NCBI GenBank assembly: GCA_009783415.1
Contig: WRHF01000005.1
Span: 1-34,092, forward strand
Origin: Clostridiales bacterium
GTDB taxonomy: Bacteria; Bacillota; Dehalobacteriia; UBA4068
DNA: 34,092 nucleotides
Direction of reading: 5' to 3'
Of this stretch, positions 17,530-24,984 are shown piece by piece (position 1 is the stretch's first letter; each line of letters opens with the position of its first letter). A program made the translations under genes and the position numbers. Under the pieces are notes generated by a model that saw only the letters and a list, made by a program, of their open reading frames with translations, did not search any database and had not been told where the DNA came from.

Positions 17530-20500
17530 TTAAGCGCCAACAACCATCCTGAGAATCAGAGCGGCATCAGTGGTATCGACCAGGCCATCTCCATTGATGT
17601 CGCCCAGGAGTTGAGCTCTGGGGGTCCAATCAATCAGGCCGACAATCATTTGCAGGAGCAACATGGCATCTTCCGGGGTAACCAAACCATTACCGTCAAT
17701 ATCACCTGGAATACCAAGAATCAAGGCGCCTTTTTCGATCACAACTTCCAAATCGATCAGCTTATCCATGAAGCCGTTGTACTGCATCTTTATCGGTTCC
17801 AGATTTAATGGATATTCCGCGGTACCAGGAGCACTTGCATCTATTTGATAAGTTACGGTAAAAAGGCCATCATTATCCATAACATTATCTTGCGAAGCAA
17901 AAGCGACCCGCATCAAGCCGGGGGAATAATTGGGGTTGAAGACAAAGAAGGGTGTATTCAAGCCGCCGGAAGCCGTGACTGCAACAGGCGTATAGACGGA
18001 GCTATTGTAGGGTATCTTCAGATCCAAGTTGGAAAAACCATAATCATTACCGGTAATTGTGTAGGTAACATCCACTTTTCCATCGGGTGCTGCTGCAACA
18101 TTTCCTATTTTGATAACTACAGCATCTTCAGCTTCAGTCAATCTGAGAGGAATGTCAATATAAGAGCCGGAGCCGAGCTGCAGATCAAATTCGGCAGTAC
18201 ACTCTGAGGTCAACAGAGGGCTGTAGGAGGGGTCGCTACCATAAACCATAACGGCAATACGGTTACCTTTTTCAAAAGTATAGTTATAGGGGTTAAGCTC
18301 CACAACATAATTGTAATATTGGCCGTGATCAATTTCCGTAGTTTGGAAATAGTAGTTGGGGATATAGTTTTGCTCGGGAACATCGAACCAAGCCTTCCCA
18401 TCATAGCTGGGGTTCTGCACATCGGTATGACCCCAGGTAACGTATTTGAAGTTGTTGGTGCTGGTTCCGACGGGGTTGCCATAGCGGGAAGCGCTGATAG
18501 CGGCAGCGCCGTTAACCGCCGGGAATACTATTGTTTCGCCCGTGGTGCTGAAACTGTAACCGGCGCGGCATCCGACATAAGCTTTCCTGCCAATTTCCAG
18601 CAGGGCGACGGAAAGGTTGCCCATACCTCTATCAGGGGCAGCCAACAGGTGAGCAACAACGCTGCCGCTCAACTGCACCCTATCGGCGAGGGGCTCGGAA
18701 AGATAGAGCAAACGGCCTGTAACAGGTTTATCCACCGCATCAAGGATCGTCTCGGCAGTCAGGTTGACAGTGCGGTTGACACCGACTAAGCGATCTTCGC
18801 AATAGTTGGCTTGAGCAGATGTGATTTGCAGATTGCCTTGGATATTGTTAAAGGGGATAACCTGGGAAGGCTTGGCAGGAGCGCCTAAATGAGGGGGGGC
18901 ATCGATCTGGGCATGAATATCCAGATCCGTAAAATGCTCCTTTGCGGCTTGCGGTTGAATATAGGAAAGCCTGCCGGCTTTTCCTTCGGGGCCTTTTGTC
19001 AGATAAATCCTTTGATAGCGGCTGCCGGGTAAAATGGTACCGCGCTCTTCTTTTGAGGCGTTGTAATCATAGGTTTGCATGATACCGGTAATATTATCAG
19101 CTATGTTAATATCATACATCAGCTCATCGACCTTGTTATCAAGGCCCAGGAGAAAATGATCAAGAAACATCAGATACCATTTCACCATACCCCGTTCCAC
19201 ACCGTCTTTACCGGGAACCAAGCGGCTGTCTTGGTTGTTAAACCCGGAAACCATTTTATGAGTTCCTCCAAAACTGTCGCGCATAGCCTGCAACGTCAAA
19301 AAGCCGCTTTTAGGCATAATGTACCAGCCCTGCTGGTCATTGCTCTGAAGTATACCCACATCGGAAGGAATTTTGCTGAAGCCGCGAGTCAGATTGCGGA
19401 CATCCCATTCCGTATTATAGTCGCCTGTGGCCCGATCCTGCTTTTGTATCATATATTGCTGAGTTCCGGCATAAGCGAGCTGGGCAATATAATCGAAGTT
19501 AGGCCCAATTTCTAAGGGAAGAATATTATTACCTCCAACATCAGAATTAAAACGATGGAATTTATTGGAAGCAATCAGGTTAATGTCATCGCCGCCATAA
19601 CCGCCGGGATTGTGAAGCGAGCCGCCGGAACGGTAAAGCTCATACCAGCTGGTAATAGCGTTTCTAAGCCAAATAGCTTTAAGGCCCGAGGCTCCGGACA
19701 TAGCGGCAAGCAGCGTAGAAGCACTGGTGCCCGCTACATGACCATTGGCCCAGTCAGCTTCCACTTCTACAGAGCCAAAGCGGGTAGTGTAGCCTTTGGT
19801 TTCGCCGTTAAACCACTTGACGGCAGCCGCGGCGGAGATCCACTCTTCCACATGCATGGTACTGGTGATTCCTTCACCGTCCCGGCTGCCGAATGATTGG
19901 ATGCTGGCCAGGGCATAACCCCGGACAAATAATTGCTGATTCCGGATCTCTTGAACCCAGCTATAGGGGGTACTGGCTGTGCCGCTGCCGGTAGGGATGG
20001 TAGCGGCGGGAACCGCACCGTTATAGTCCTGGCCTGTATACCAGCTGTCCACCTTGAACGCGTCATCGGTCGACCACCAGATGGGATCCCAGGCTTCAGT
20101 ACCTTTATATTTGATATCGTCATATTCCAGGTCGGTAGTGTCAGTATTAATGCCAATGGTTAAGGGATAATTATCATGATATTTAAAGGATTGGGCCATA
20201 GTTCTGTAGAGCGGGTCAGTACTGGAGATGTAGTTGGACATCCGGGAATAATCAAGGATAGTGGTATAATTAGTGGTATCAAATTCCATCACAACAGGGC
20301 AAAGGAAGCCGTCTTTGGTCACAGGGCGGCAGGTATAAATAGAAATCCGGTCACGCTTGCCGTCACGGTCGGTATCGCAGGGAACCTCGACCCATACCCT
20401 CTCCGTGATGTAGCCGGAGGAGCCGTATGTAAAAATGGGCATAGTCGTAGGTAATCCCTGTTCATCAACCCCGATCCAGCCGGGCTCCAAAACACAGTTA

Positions 20501-20598
20501 TTCTCAAATCCTCTAACAAACTCGGCGGAAGCAACAGCAGAAGAAGCCAAAACCAAGGCCAAGAGTGTAACAAAAATAATGCCTATTCTTTTTTTCAA
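17530..20598 (-). CDS. Secreted S15 (Xaa-Pro dipeptidyl-peptidase-like) hydrolase with cohesin-like domain and C-terminal dockerin
   Basis: Signal-like LKKRIGIIFVTLLALVLASSAVASA; WVEVPCDTDRDGKRDRISIYTCRPVT and SWYELYRSGGSLHNPGGYGGDDINLIA are PepX-like; cohesin-like about 17716-18123; dockerin GDIDGNGLVTPEDAMLLLQMIVG...GDINGDGLVDTTDAALILRMVVG. Likely TTG start 20598 after GGAGG. Confidence 0.85.
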   Translation of the reverse strand: MKKRIGIIFVTLLALVLASSAVASAEFVRGFENNCVLEPGWIGVDEQGLPTTMPIFTYGSSGYITERVWVEVPCDTDRDGKRDRISIYTCRPVTKDGFLCPVVMEFDTTNYTTILDYSRMSNYISSTDPLYRTMAQSFKYHDNYPLTIGINTDTTDLEYDDIKYKGTEAWDPIWWSTDDAFKVDSWYTGQDYNGAVPAATIPTGSGTASTPYSWVQEIRNQQLFVRGYALASIQSFGSRDGEGITSTMHVEEWISAAAAVKWFNGETKGYTTRFGSVEVEADWANGHVAGTSASTLLAAMSGASGLKAIWLRNAITSWYELYRSGGSLHNPGGYGGDDINLIASNKFHRFNSDVGGNNILPLEIGPNFDYIAQLAYAGTQQYMIQKQDRATGDYNTEWDVRNLTRGFSKIPSDVGILQSNDQQGWYIMPKSGFLTLQAMRDSFGGTHKMVSGFNNQDSRLVPGKDGVERGMVKWYLMFLDHFLLGLDNKVDELMYDINIADNITGIMQTYDYNASKEERGTILPGSRYQRIYLTKGPEGKAGRLSYIQPQAAKEHFTDLDIHAQIDAPPHLGAPAKPSQVIPFNNIQGNLQITSAQANYCEDRLVGVNRTVNLTAETILDAVDKPVTGRLLYLSEPLADRVQLSGSVVAHLLAAPDRGMGNLSVALLEIGRKAYVGCRAGYSFSTTGETIVFPAVNGAAAISASRYGNPVGTSTNNFKYVTWGHTDVQNPSYDGKAWFDVPEQNYIPNYYFQTTEIDHGQYYNYVVELNPYNYTFEKGNRIAVMVYGSDPSYSPLLTSECTAEFDLQLGSGSYIDIPLRLTEAEDAVVIKIGNVAAAPDGKVDVTYTITGNDYGFSNLDLKIPYNSSVYTPVAVTASGGLNTPFFVFNPNYSPGLMRVAFASQDNVMDNDGLFTVTYQIDASAPGTAEYPLNLEPIKMQYNGFMDKLIDLEVVIEKGALILGIPGDIDGNGLVTPEDAMLLLQMIVGLIDWTPRAQLLGDINGDGLVDTTDAALILRMVVGA

Positions 20599-20632
20599 AA
20601 CAATGTCCTCCTTTATGAAATAATAATCGCAC

Positions 20633-20728
20633 CTCAATTGTAATTGTAGGCTAGCCAGAGTATGATCAAATCACCATAGTTGATTAAATTATCGCCATTT
20701 AAATCGCATTCGGGATTTTCCGCTTGCC
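20633..20728 (-). pseudogene. Dockerin 3' gene fragment
   Basis: Minus-strand translation AENPECDLNGDNLINYGDLIILWLAYNYN* matches the dockerin end AENHLCDLNGDGLINDADLTILWLAYNYN of 11224..14274; no upstream coding continuation. Confidence 0.85.
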
Positions 20729-20730
20729 AT

Positions 20731-20918
20731 ATGGCATAAAGCGGTCTTCGACCGCAAGTAGTCAGAAGTCAGGAGTCAGAATTCAGAATAAAAAACAAAA
20801 ACACCATGAGAATATGCTTCCCCAAGATATACTCTTTCTTTTGCTTTAATCGTTTTCGCAAAGCGAAAACTACCTTCATTCTGACTACTGACTCCTGGAT
20901 TCTGACTCCTTGAAAATC
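20731..20918. repeat. Composite repeat: GCGGTC hairpin, AGTCAGA STR, internal spacer, CGTTTTCGC hairpin, inverted TCTGACT STR
   Basis: gcggtcttcgaccgcaagtagtcagaagtcaggagtcagaattcag ... cgttttcgcaaagcgaaaac ... attctgactactgactcctggattctgactcctt. Confidence 0.8.
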
Positions 20919-21041
20919 ATACTCTATAGCTTGACTTAAGGCAATAATCTTGTTTTTTTTGTCAGTTTATTGGAAGCAATGGCATAAAGGGTTGTGCTAT
21001 CAAAGAAGATGTCATTTATACATTATTACAAAGCTTCATAT

Positions 21042-22478
21042 TCATTCTTTGTAATATTTTTGCTTGCGGCTTTTTGGTTTGTCGGGGATGGTCATTTTTA
21101 GCCTGCCGCTTTCCAGCAGCGGGTTGATATAGCGTGACATCATATAAGAAACAGATGACAGGTTCAGCTCCCTTGCCAGCTCCTCCCGGGTTTTGGGGTT
21201 GAGGCAAAAGCGAAGCAGCCTTTCTTCTATGTCAATACCATCCATTGTGATGTTATCCGGCATCTTGTTGTAAAGAGTAGCAGAAAAAGCGCCGCGGGAG
21301 GATTTAAATACAGGTTCCGGCAGTCCGGCAGCCTCCATTTCGTAACGAATGGTGGGAATCCCGGAAAAGCGGTTTTCGGTGTCAATCAACACTTCCAAGG
21401 CAGCAGCGATTGCCGGATTGCGGGTATCGGCGCCCGACTTTCCTAAATTATCCAGAGTAGAACGCCCATACAAGCCACCCGGATTTTCAACTTCGAGACG
21501 ATCTGTGTAAAACATAATGCGGATAGGAGAGCTTTCTGTATGACAACTATAGTCCCGGTGAATCAGGGCATTTAGAATAATTTCTCTAATTGCTTTTATT
21601 GGATACTCCGGCTTATCCGCCCGGCGGCCATTGTCAGCAATAATCGTTCTGACTTTGATATTACGGTGGACAAAAGCAAGCGCGCCTTCCAATAAATCAG
21701 GAATGGTTCCGCCAATTCTCTTATTATCCAAAAAGCGGGCGCCGTCAGCGGCGGTATTTCCTATTTTGTAGCCGGGAACCGTAACCGCAGTAATATCAAA
21801 GCCGGGGAAATTGGCCTGGGGATAGAGCCCAAAAAGAATAAGTCCGGCTAAGGTCGGCTTACTCTCCCTGAACAAACCGCAAAGGGTCAGCACATCCTGA
21901 TCAGAAAGATTGGTAAAATTTGGTTTCTCAAGGCGAATTTTTCCCAGAAAGAAATTCAACTTTGCTTGATTCAAGTTCGCCCCGATCCCTTCCGGAATCC
22001 AGCGCAGCTCATCCTGTATTTTGCGCCGGTAGACCTCATAGTTGTATATTTCATATTCGGTCATGGGAAGATCAGCATCACCAACACGGACAAATGACCC
22101 GCGCATTCTCCCTGCCCCCTTATAATAGCAGGGTTTTTCATAAACATCGCATTCACTGATTTCCGCGCTGACAACTGTTTGGCCATTGATTTGGGCAACA
22201 GTAAAAAGCGGCCGGACGACAGGTTCCATTTGATTGGCTTGCTCGGTCACTTTTGCTTGCAAATCCTGAGGATCATAGACGCCGCAGATCTCATAATTAT
22301 TTTCCTCGTCGATACCAAAAACAATTATTCCTCCGCCTGTTTGATTAGAAAAAGAAGAAAGGGTATCATACAAACGCTTCGGCGTTCCCCCCGCCGCTTT
22401 TTTCAATTCAACCGTATTCAGCTCACAACGGAGATTCAGACAATCGTCAACCAGTTTTGTCAGTTCTTCAGCAAGCAT
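21042..22478 (-). CDS. AlbA_2 / HATPase_c_4-type putative transcriptional regulator with C-terminal wHTH-like region
   Basis: ELNTVELKKAAGGTPKRLYDTLSSFSNQTGGGIIVFGIDEENNYEICGVYD; YPIKAIREIILNALIHRDYS; LEVENPGGLYGR; C-terminal TREELARELNLSSVSYMMSRYINPLLESGRLKMT. Confidence 0.9.
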   Translation of the reverse strand: MLAEELTKLVDDCLNLRCELNTVELKKAAGGTPKRLYDTLSSFSNQTGGGIIVFGIDEENNYEICGVYDPQDLQAKVTEQANQMEPVVRPLFTVAQINGQTVVSAEISECDVYEKPCYYKGAGRMRGSFVRVGDADLPMTEYEIYNYEVYRRKIQDELRWIPEGIGANLNQAKLNFFLGKIRLEKPNFTNLSDQDVLTLCGLFRESKPTLAGLILFGLYPQANFPGFDITAVTVPGYKIGNTAADGARFLDNKRIGGTIPDLLEGALAFVHRNIKVRTIIADNGRRADKPEYPIKAIREIILNALIHRDYSCHTESSPIRIMFYTDRLEVENPGGLYGRSTLDNLGKSGADTRNPAIAAALEVLIDTENRFSGIPTIRYEMEAAGLPEPVFKSSRGAFSATLYNKMPDNITMDGIDIEERLLRFCLNPKTREELARELNLSSVSYMMSRYINPLLESGRLKMTIPDKPKSRKQKYYKE

Positions 22479-22512
22479 TTTTGATCCTCCTGATTGTATC
22501 TGCTATGCTTTT

Positions 22513-22541
22513 ATAATAACAAAGAAAAACTCAAATGTCAA
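22513..22541 (-). promoter_or_regulatory. Promoter for the AlbA_2/HATPase gene
   Basis: On the minus strand: TTGACA (22541-22536), 17 nt, TATTAT (22518-22513); RBS AGGAGG at 22491-22486. Confidence 0.75.
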
Positions 22542-22578
22542 TATTAATAACTTAAATATTTGAGTTATTAATATTGAC
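22537..22578. promoter_or_regulatory. 42 nt near-perfect palindrome overlapping the -35 box, candidate operator
   Basis: GTCAATATTAATAACTTAAATATTTGAGTTATTAATATTGAC; 16 bp outer arms are perfectly complementary. Confidence 0.75.
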
Positions 22579-22608
22579 TTATTTATTCTTTTTCTAACTT
22601 TGTGTTTT

Positions 22609-24969
22609 TTAATACTGCCATATAACCCCATGCTTCGGGTCGGTGATTAATATGTTGTCCTCAAATACTACAAATTCTGTCAGCATACTGTTGGGCAAGA
22701 TAATATCCTCTGCTCTCTGGGGCTCCCTGATCAGCTCCGGGACAAAGGTAGGGCTGGCTTCTCCTGCCAAAGTTATGCACTCCAGGGCTACACCGGCTTT
22801 GACAGTGATGCGCCGCAGCACATTGAAATCCCAAACATAAAGGGCATCATTGACCCATTTAATTTTCCGGGGCATGTAAAACAGGGGGGCTGCGCCGTCA
22901 ATAAAAGCTTTTTCTCCTCCTATCCCCGCAAAATAGCTAAGCCGGCCTTCCTGCCATACCTGAATGACACCCGCCTTTTGATCTGCAAGATAAACTGCGC
23001 CGTTATCATCAAGAGTCAGCGCCGAAATACCTTCGGGTAATTCACAGATAGTATTTTTGCTTGCGCTATCGCTAATAGTCAGTGTTCTCAAAAAAAGCTT
23101 ATCTACAGCTATATTGCGGTCCAGGAAATAGATTAGGCCACCCGGAGATATGTCAAAATCTTCCACCGCAGTATAATAACCATCGGCCAGATACAAGCTT
23201 TCAGCCTCTCCCTCTCCCAACCGGATAATATTATAATAAGCGCCATCGTCATCCTCCCACTCATGGGTCAAAACAAAAACCTCGTTTTGATAACAACGGA
23301 CGATTTTTGGCGTCAGGTAATTTGGTTCGAGTATGATAGTTTCTACCCGGTCATTTTTTATTTTTCGCAAAATACCGGAATCTGCAATATAAATTGTCCC
23401 GTCTTCAGCCCTGGCAATGCTTTCCGGAGATACAAATTCCGCCCCGGATAATCTGCCATCTCTATGCTCTCTTTCCAGGGTTCCCGCAAATGGTTGAACC
23501 ATATATCCCGCCTGATAGCGTTGAGATATCTCAACTGTACCGTCCAGGGGTTCCACCACCCGGACACTAAGCTTGATGGGTTTATTGCGATAAATTCCTT
23601 TAAGCTCAGTCTCTCCTTCATTGATGCCATTTATCCGATTACCGTCTATTCGGGCAATGTTATCATCAGGAATTGTCCAATTGACCCTTGAGTTATCCAG
23701 GGCAATAATTCTCCCACCCGGCAACTGCTTTTCTAAAGATAGATCTGTTGATTCACCCATACTGATAATTACAATTTCCGGCCTAACAGTTGTATCAACA
23801 GCATTAATATAGGCGCTGCCGGCAAAACTGCTGCCGGAAAATACGATCGATAAAGCCGCTGCAAGTGCAGCTGCTTTCCGCATAAATAGGGCTTTGGCCA
23901 TCTTGATTTTGGAGACTTTGATCCTTTGGATATCAAATAACAAATCACCGGCTGATTGATAGCGCTCACCCGGATCAATAGCCAGGCATTTTTTGATAAC
24001 TTTATATAGGTCAGCGGATACTCTATTTTTAAGATCGCCGATAATTTTAAAAGTTGGACCCTCCCCCATTACAAGTTCAAACAGCATTACCCCCAAGCTA
24101 TAGATATCCGTCCTGGCATCAAGTTCCCAAGATAGCCAATCCTGGGGAAGCACCCCAAATCTACTGGCAATCAATGTCAAATCTTCTTGACGGACATTAT
24201 GCTTAAACTGTTCCGGCGCGGCATATTTGTAGGTAAGGCCATTGGTCGACATCTCATCCTGGCCAAATCGCTTGGCAATACCAAAGTCGATCAAGACCAG
24301 CTTATTGTCATGAGTCACCATAAAATTGGAAGGCTTGATATCAAGATGAAAAACAGGGGTGGGTTCAATATTATGAAGATAATTCAATACCTGAGCGATC
24401 TGCTCGGCCCAGTCCACCACAATACTTTGATTGATTTTTTGCCAGGCTTCAAACAATTTATCTAAAGAGCAGCCTTCGATATAACCTTCTATCAGATATG
24501 TTCCCTTCTCATCATGGAGTATATCAATGATTTTAGGCAGGCTGATATGGTTGAGCAGTTTGAGAATATTTTCCTCATTTGCCAGCTGACCGCAACCCTT
24601 GGGGATATGTTTTATGATCCAAAGATTTCCCAATTTGACACTTTGGGCCAGGAATACTCTGCTGCTTTTGCTGTCATGAAGCTCCTCTTTAATTATATAG
24701 CGCCCCTCCAAAGCAGGAAACTCCGTATTTTTGCTTTCGCCTTGAGCATTTTGCATAATTTCCGTAATGTCGTCCGCTTCTATCTTCCGGCTGAGATTAG
24801 AAGTTACCGTAGCTGTAAATGAAGTAATAAGCTCGGTGTCCTGCTTTAAGACCTTGCTGATCTTCCGGCTTCTTTTATGAGAAGCAATCAGGTAAATCAG
24901 CAGGGGCAAAGCAACTATTGCAAATACCCCGCTGATAATGAGTAGTATGGATATCAGGTCAAAATTCAT
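22609..24969 (-). CDS. Membrane Ser/Thr protein kinase with Ig-like/propeller-like extracellular region
   Basis: FHLDIKPSNFMVTHDNKLVLIDFGIAK, YKYAAPEQF, DARTDIYSLGVMLFELVMGEGP; TM segments LLIISGVFAIVALPLLIYLIA and KAAALAAALSIVFSGSSFAGSAYI; NHL-like VSPESIARAEDGTIYIADSGILRKI. Confidence 0.92.
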   Translation of the reverse strand: MNFDLISILLIISGVFAIVALPLLIYLIASHKRSRKISKVLKQDTELITSFTATVTSNLSRKIEADDITEIMQNAQGESKNTEFPALEGRYIIKEELHDSKSSRVFLAQSVKLGNLWIIKHIPKGCGQLANEENILKLLNHISLPKIIDILHDEKGTYLIEGYIEGCSLDKLFEAWQKINQSIVVDWAEQIAQVLNYLHNIEPTPVFHLDIKPSNFMVTHDNKLVLIDFGIAKRFGQDEMSTNGLTYKYAAPEQFKHNVRQEDLTLIASRFGVLPQDWLSWELDARTDIYSLGVMLFELVMGEGPTFKIIGDLKNRVSADLYKVIKKCLAIDPGERYQSAGDLLFDIQRIKVSKIKMAKALFMRKAAALAAALSIVFSGSSFAGSAYINAVDTTVRPEIVIISMGESTDLSLEKQLPGGRIIALDNSRVNWTIPDDNIARIDGNRINGINEGETELKGIYRNKPIKLSVRVVEPLDGTVEISQRYQAGYMVQPFAGTLEREHRDGRLSGAEFVSPESIARAEDGTIYIADSGILRKIKNDRVETIILEPNYLTPKIVRCYQNEVFVLTHEWEDDDGAYYNIIRLGEGEAESLYLADGYYTAVEDFDISPGGLIYFLDRNIAVDKLFLRTLTISDSASKNTICELPEGISALTLDDNGAVYLADQKAGVIQVWQEGRLSYFAGIGGEKAFIDGAAPLFYMPRKIKWVNDALYVWDFNVLRRITVKAGVALECITLAGEASPTFVPELIREPQRAEDIILPNSMLTEFVVFEDNILITDPKHGVIWQY

Positions 24970-24984
24970 AAAATCACATCCGAT

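Noticed and set aside
20925-21040. Minus-strand open segment DIFFDSTTLYAIASNKLTKKTRLLP* as another gene remnant
   Set aside because: Too short and no recognisable homolog from inspection; left as unresolved.
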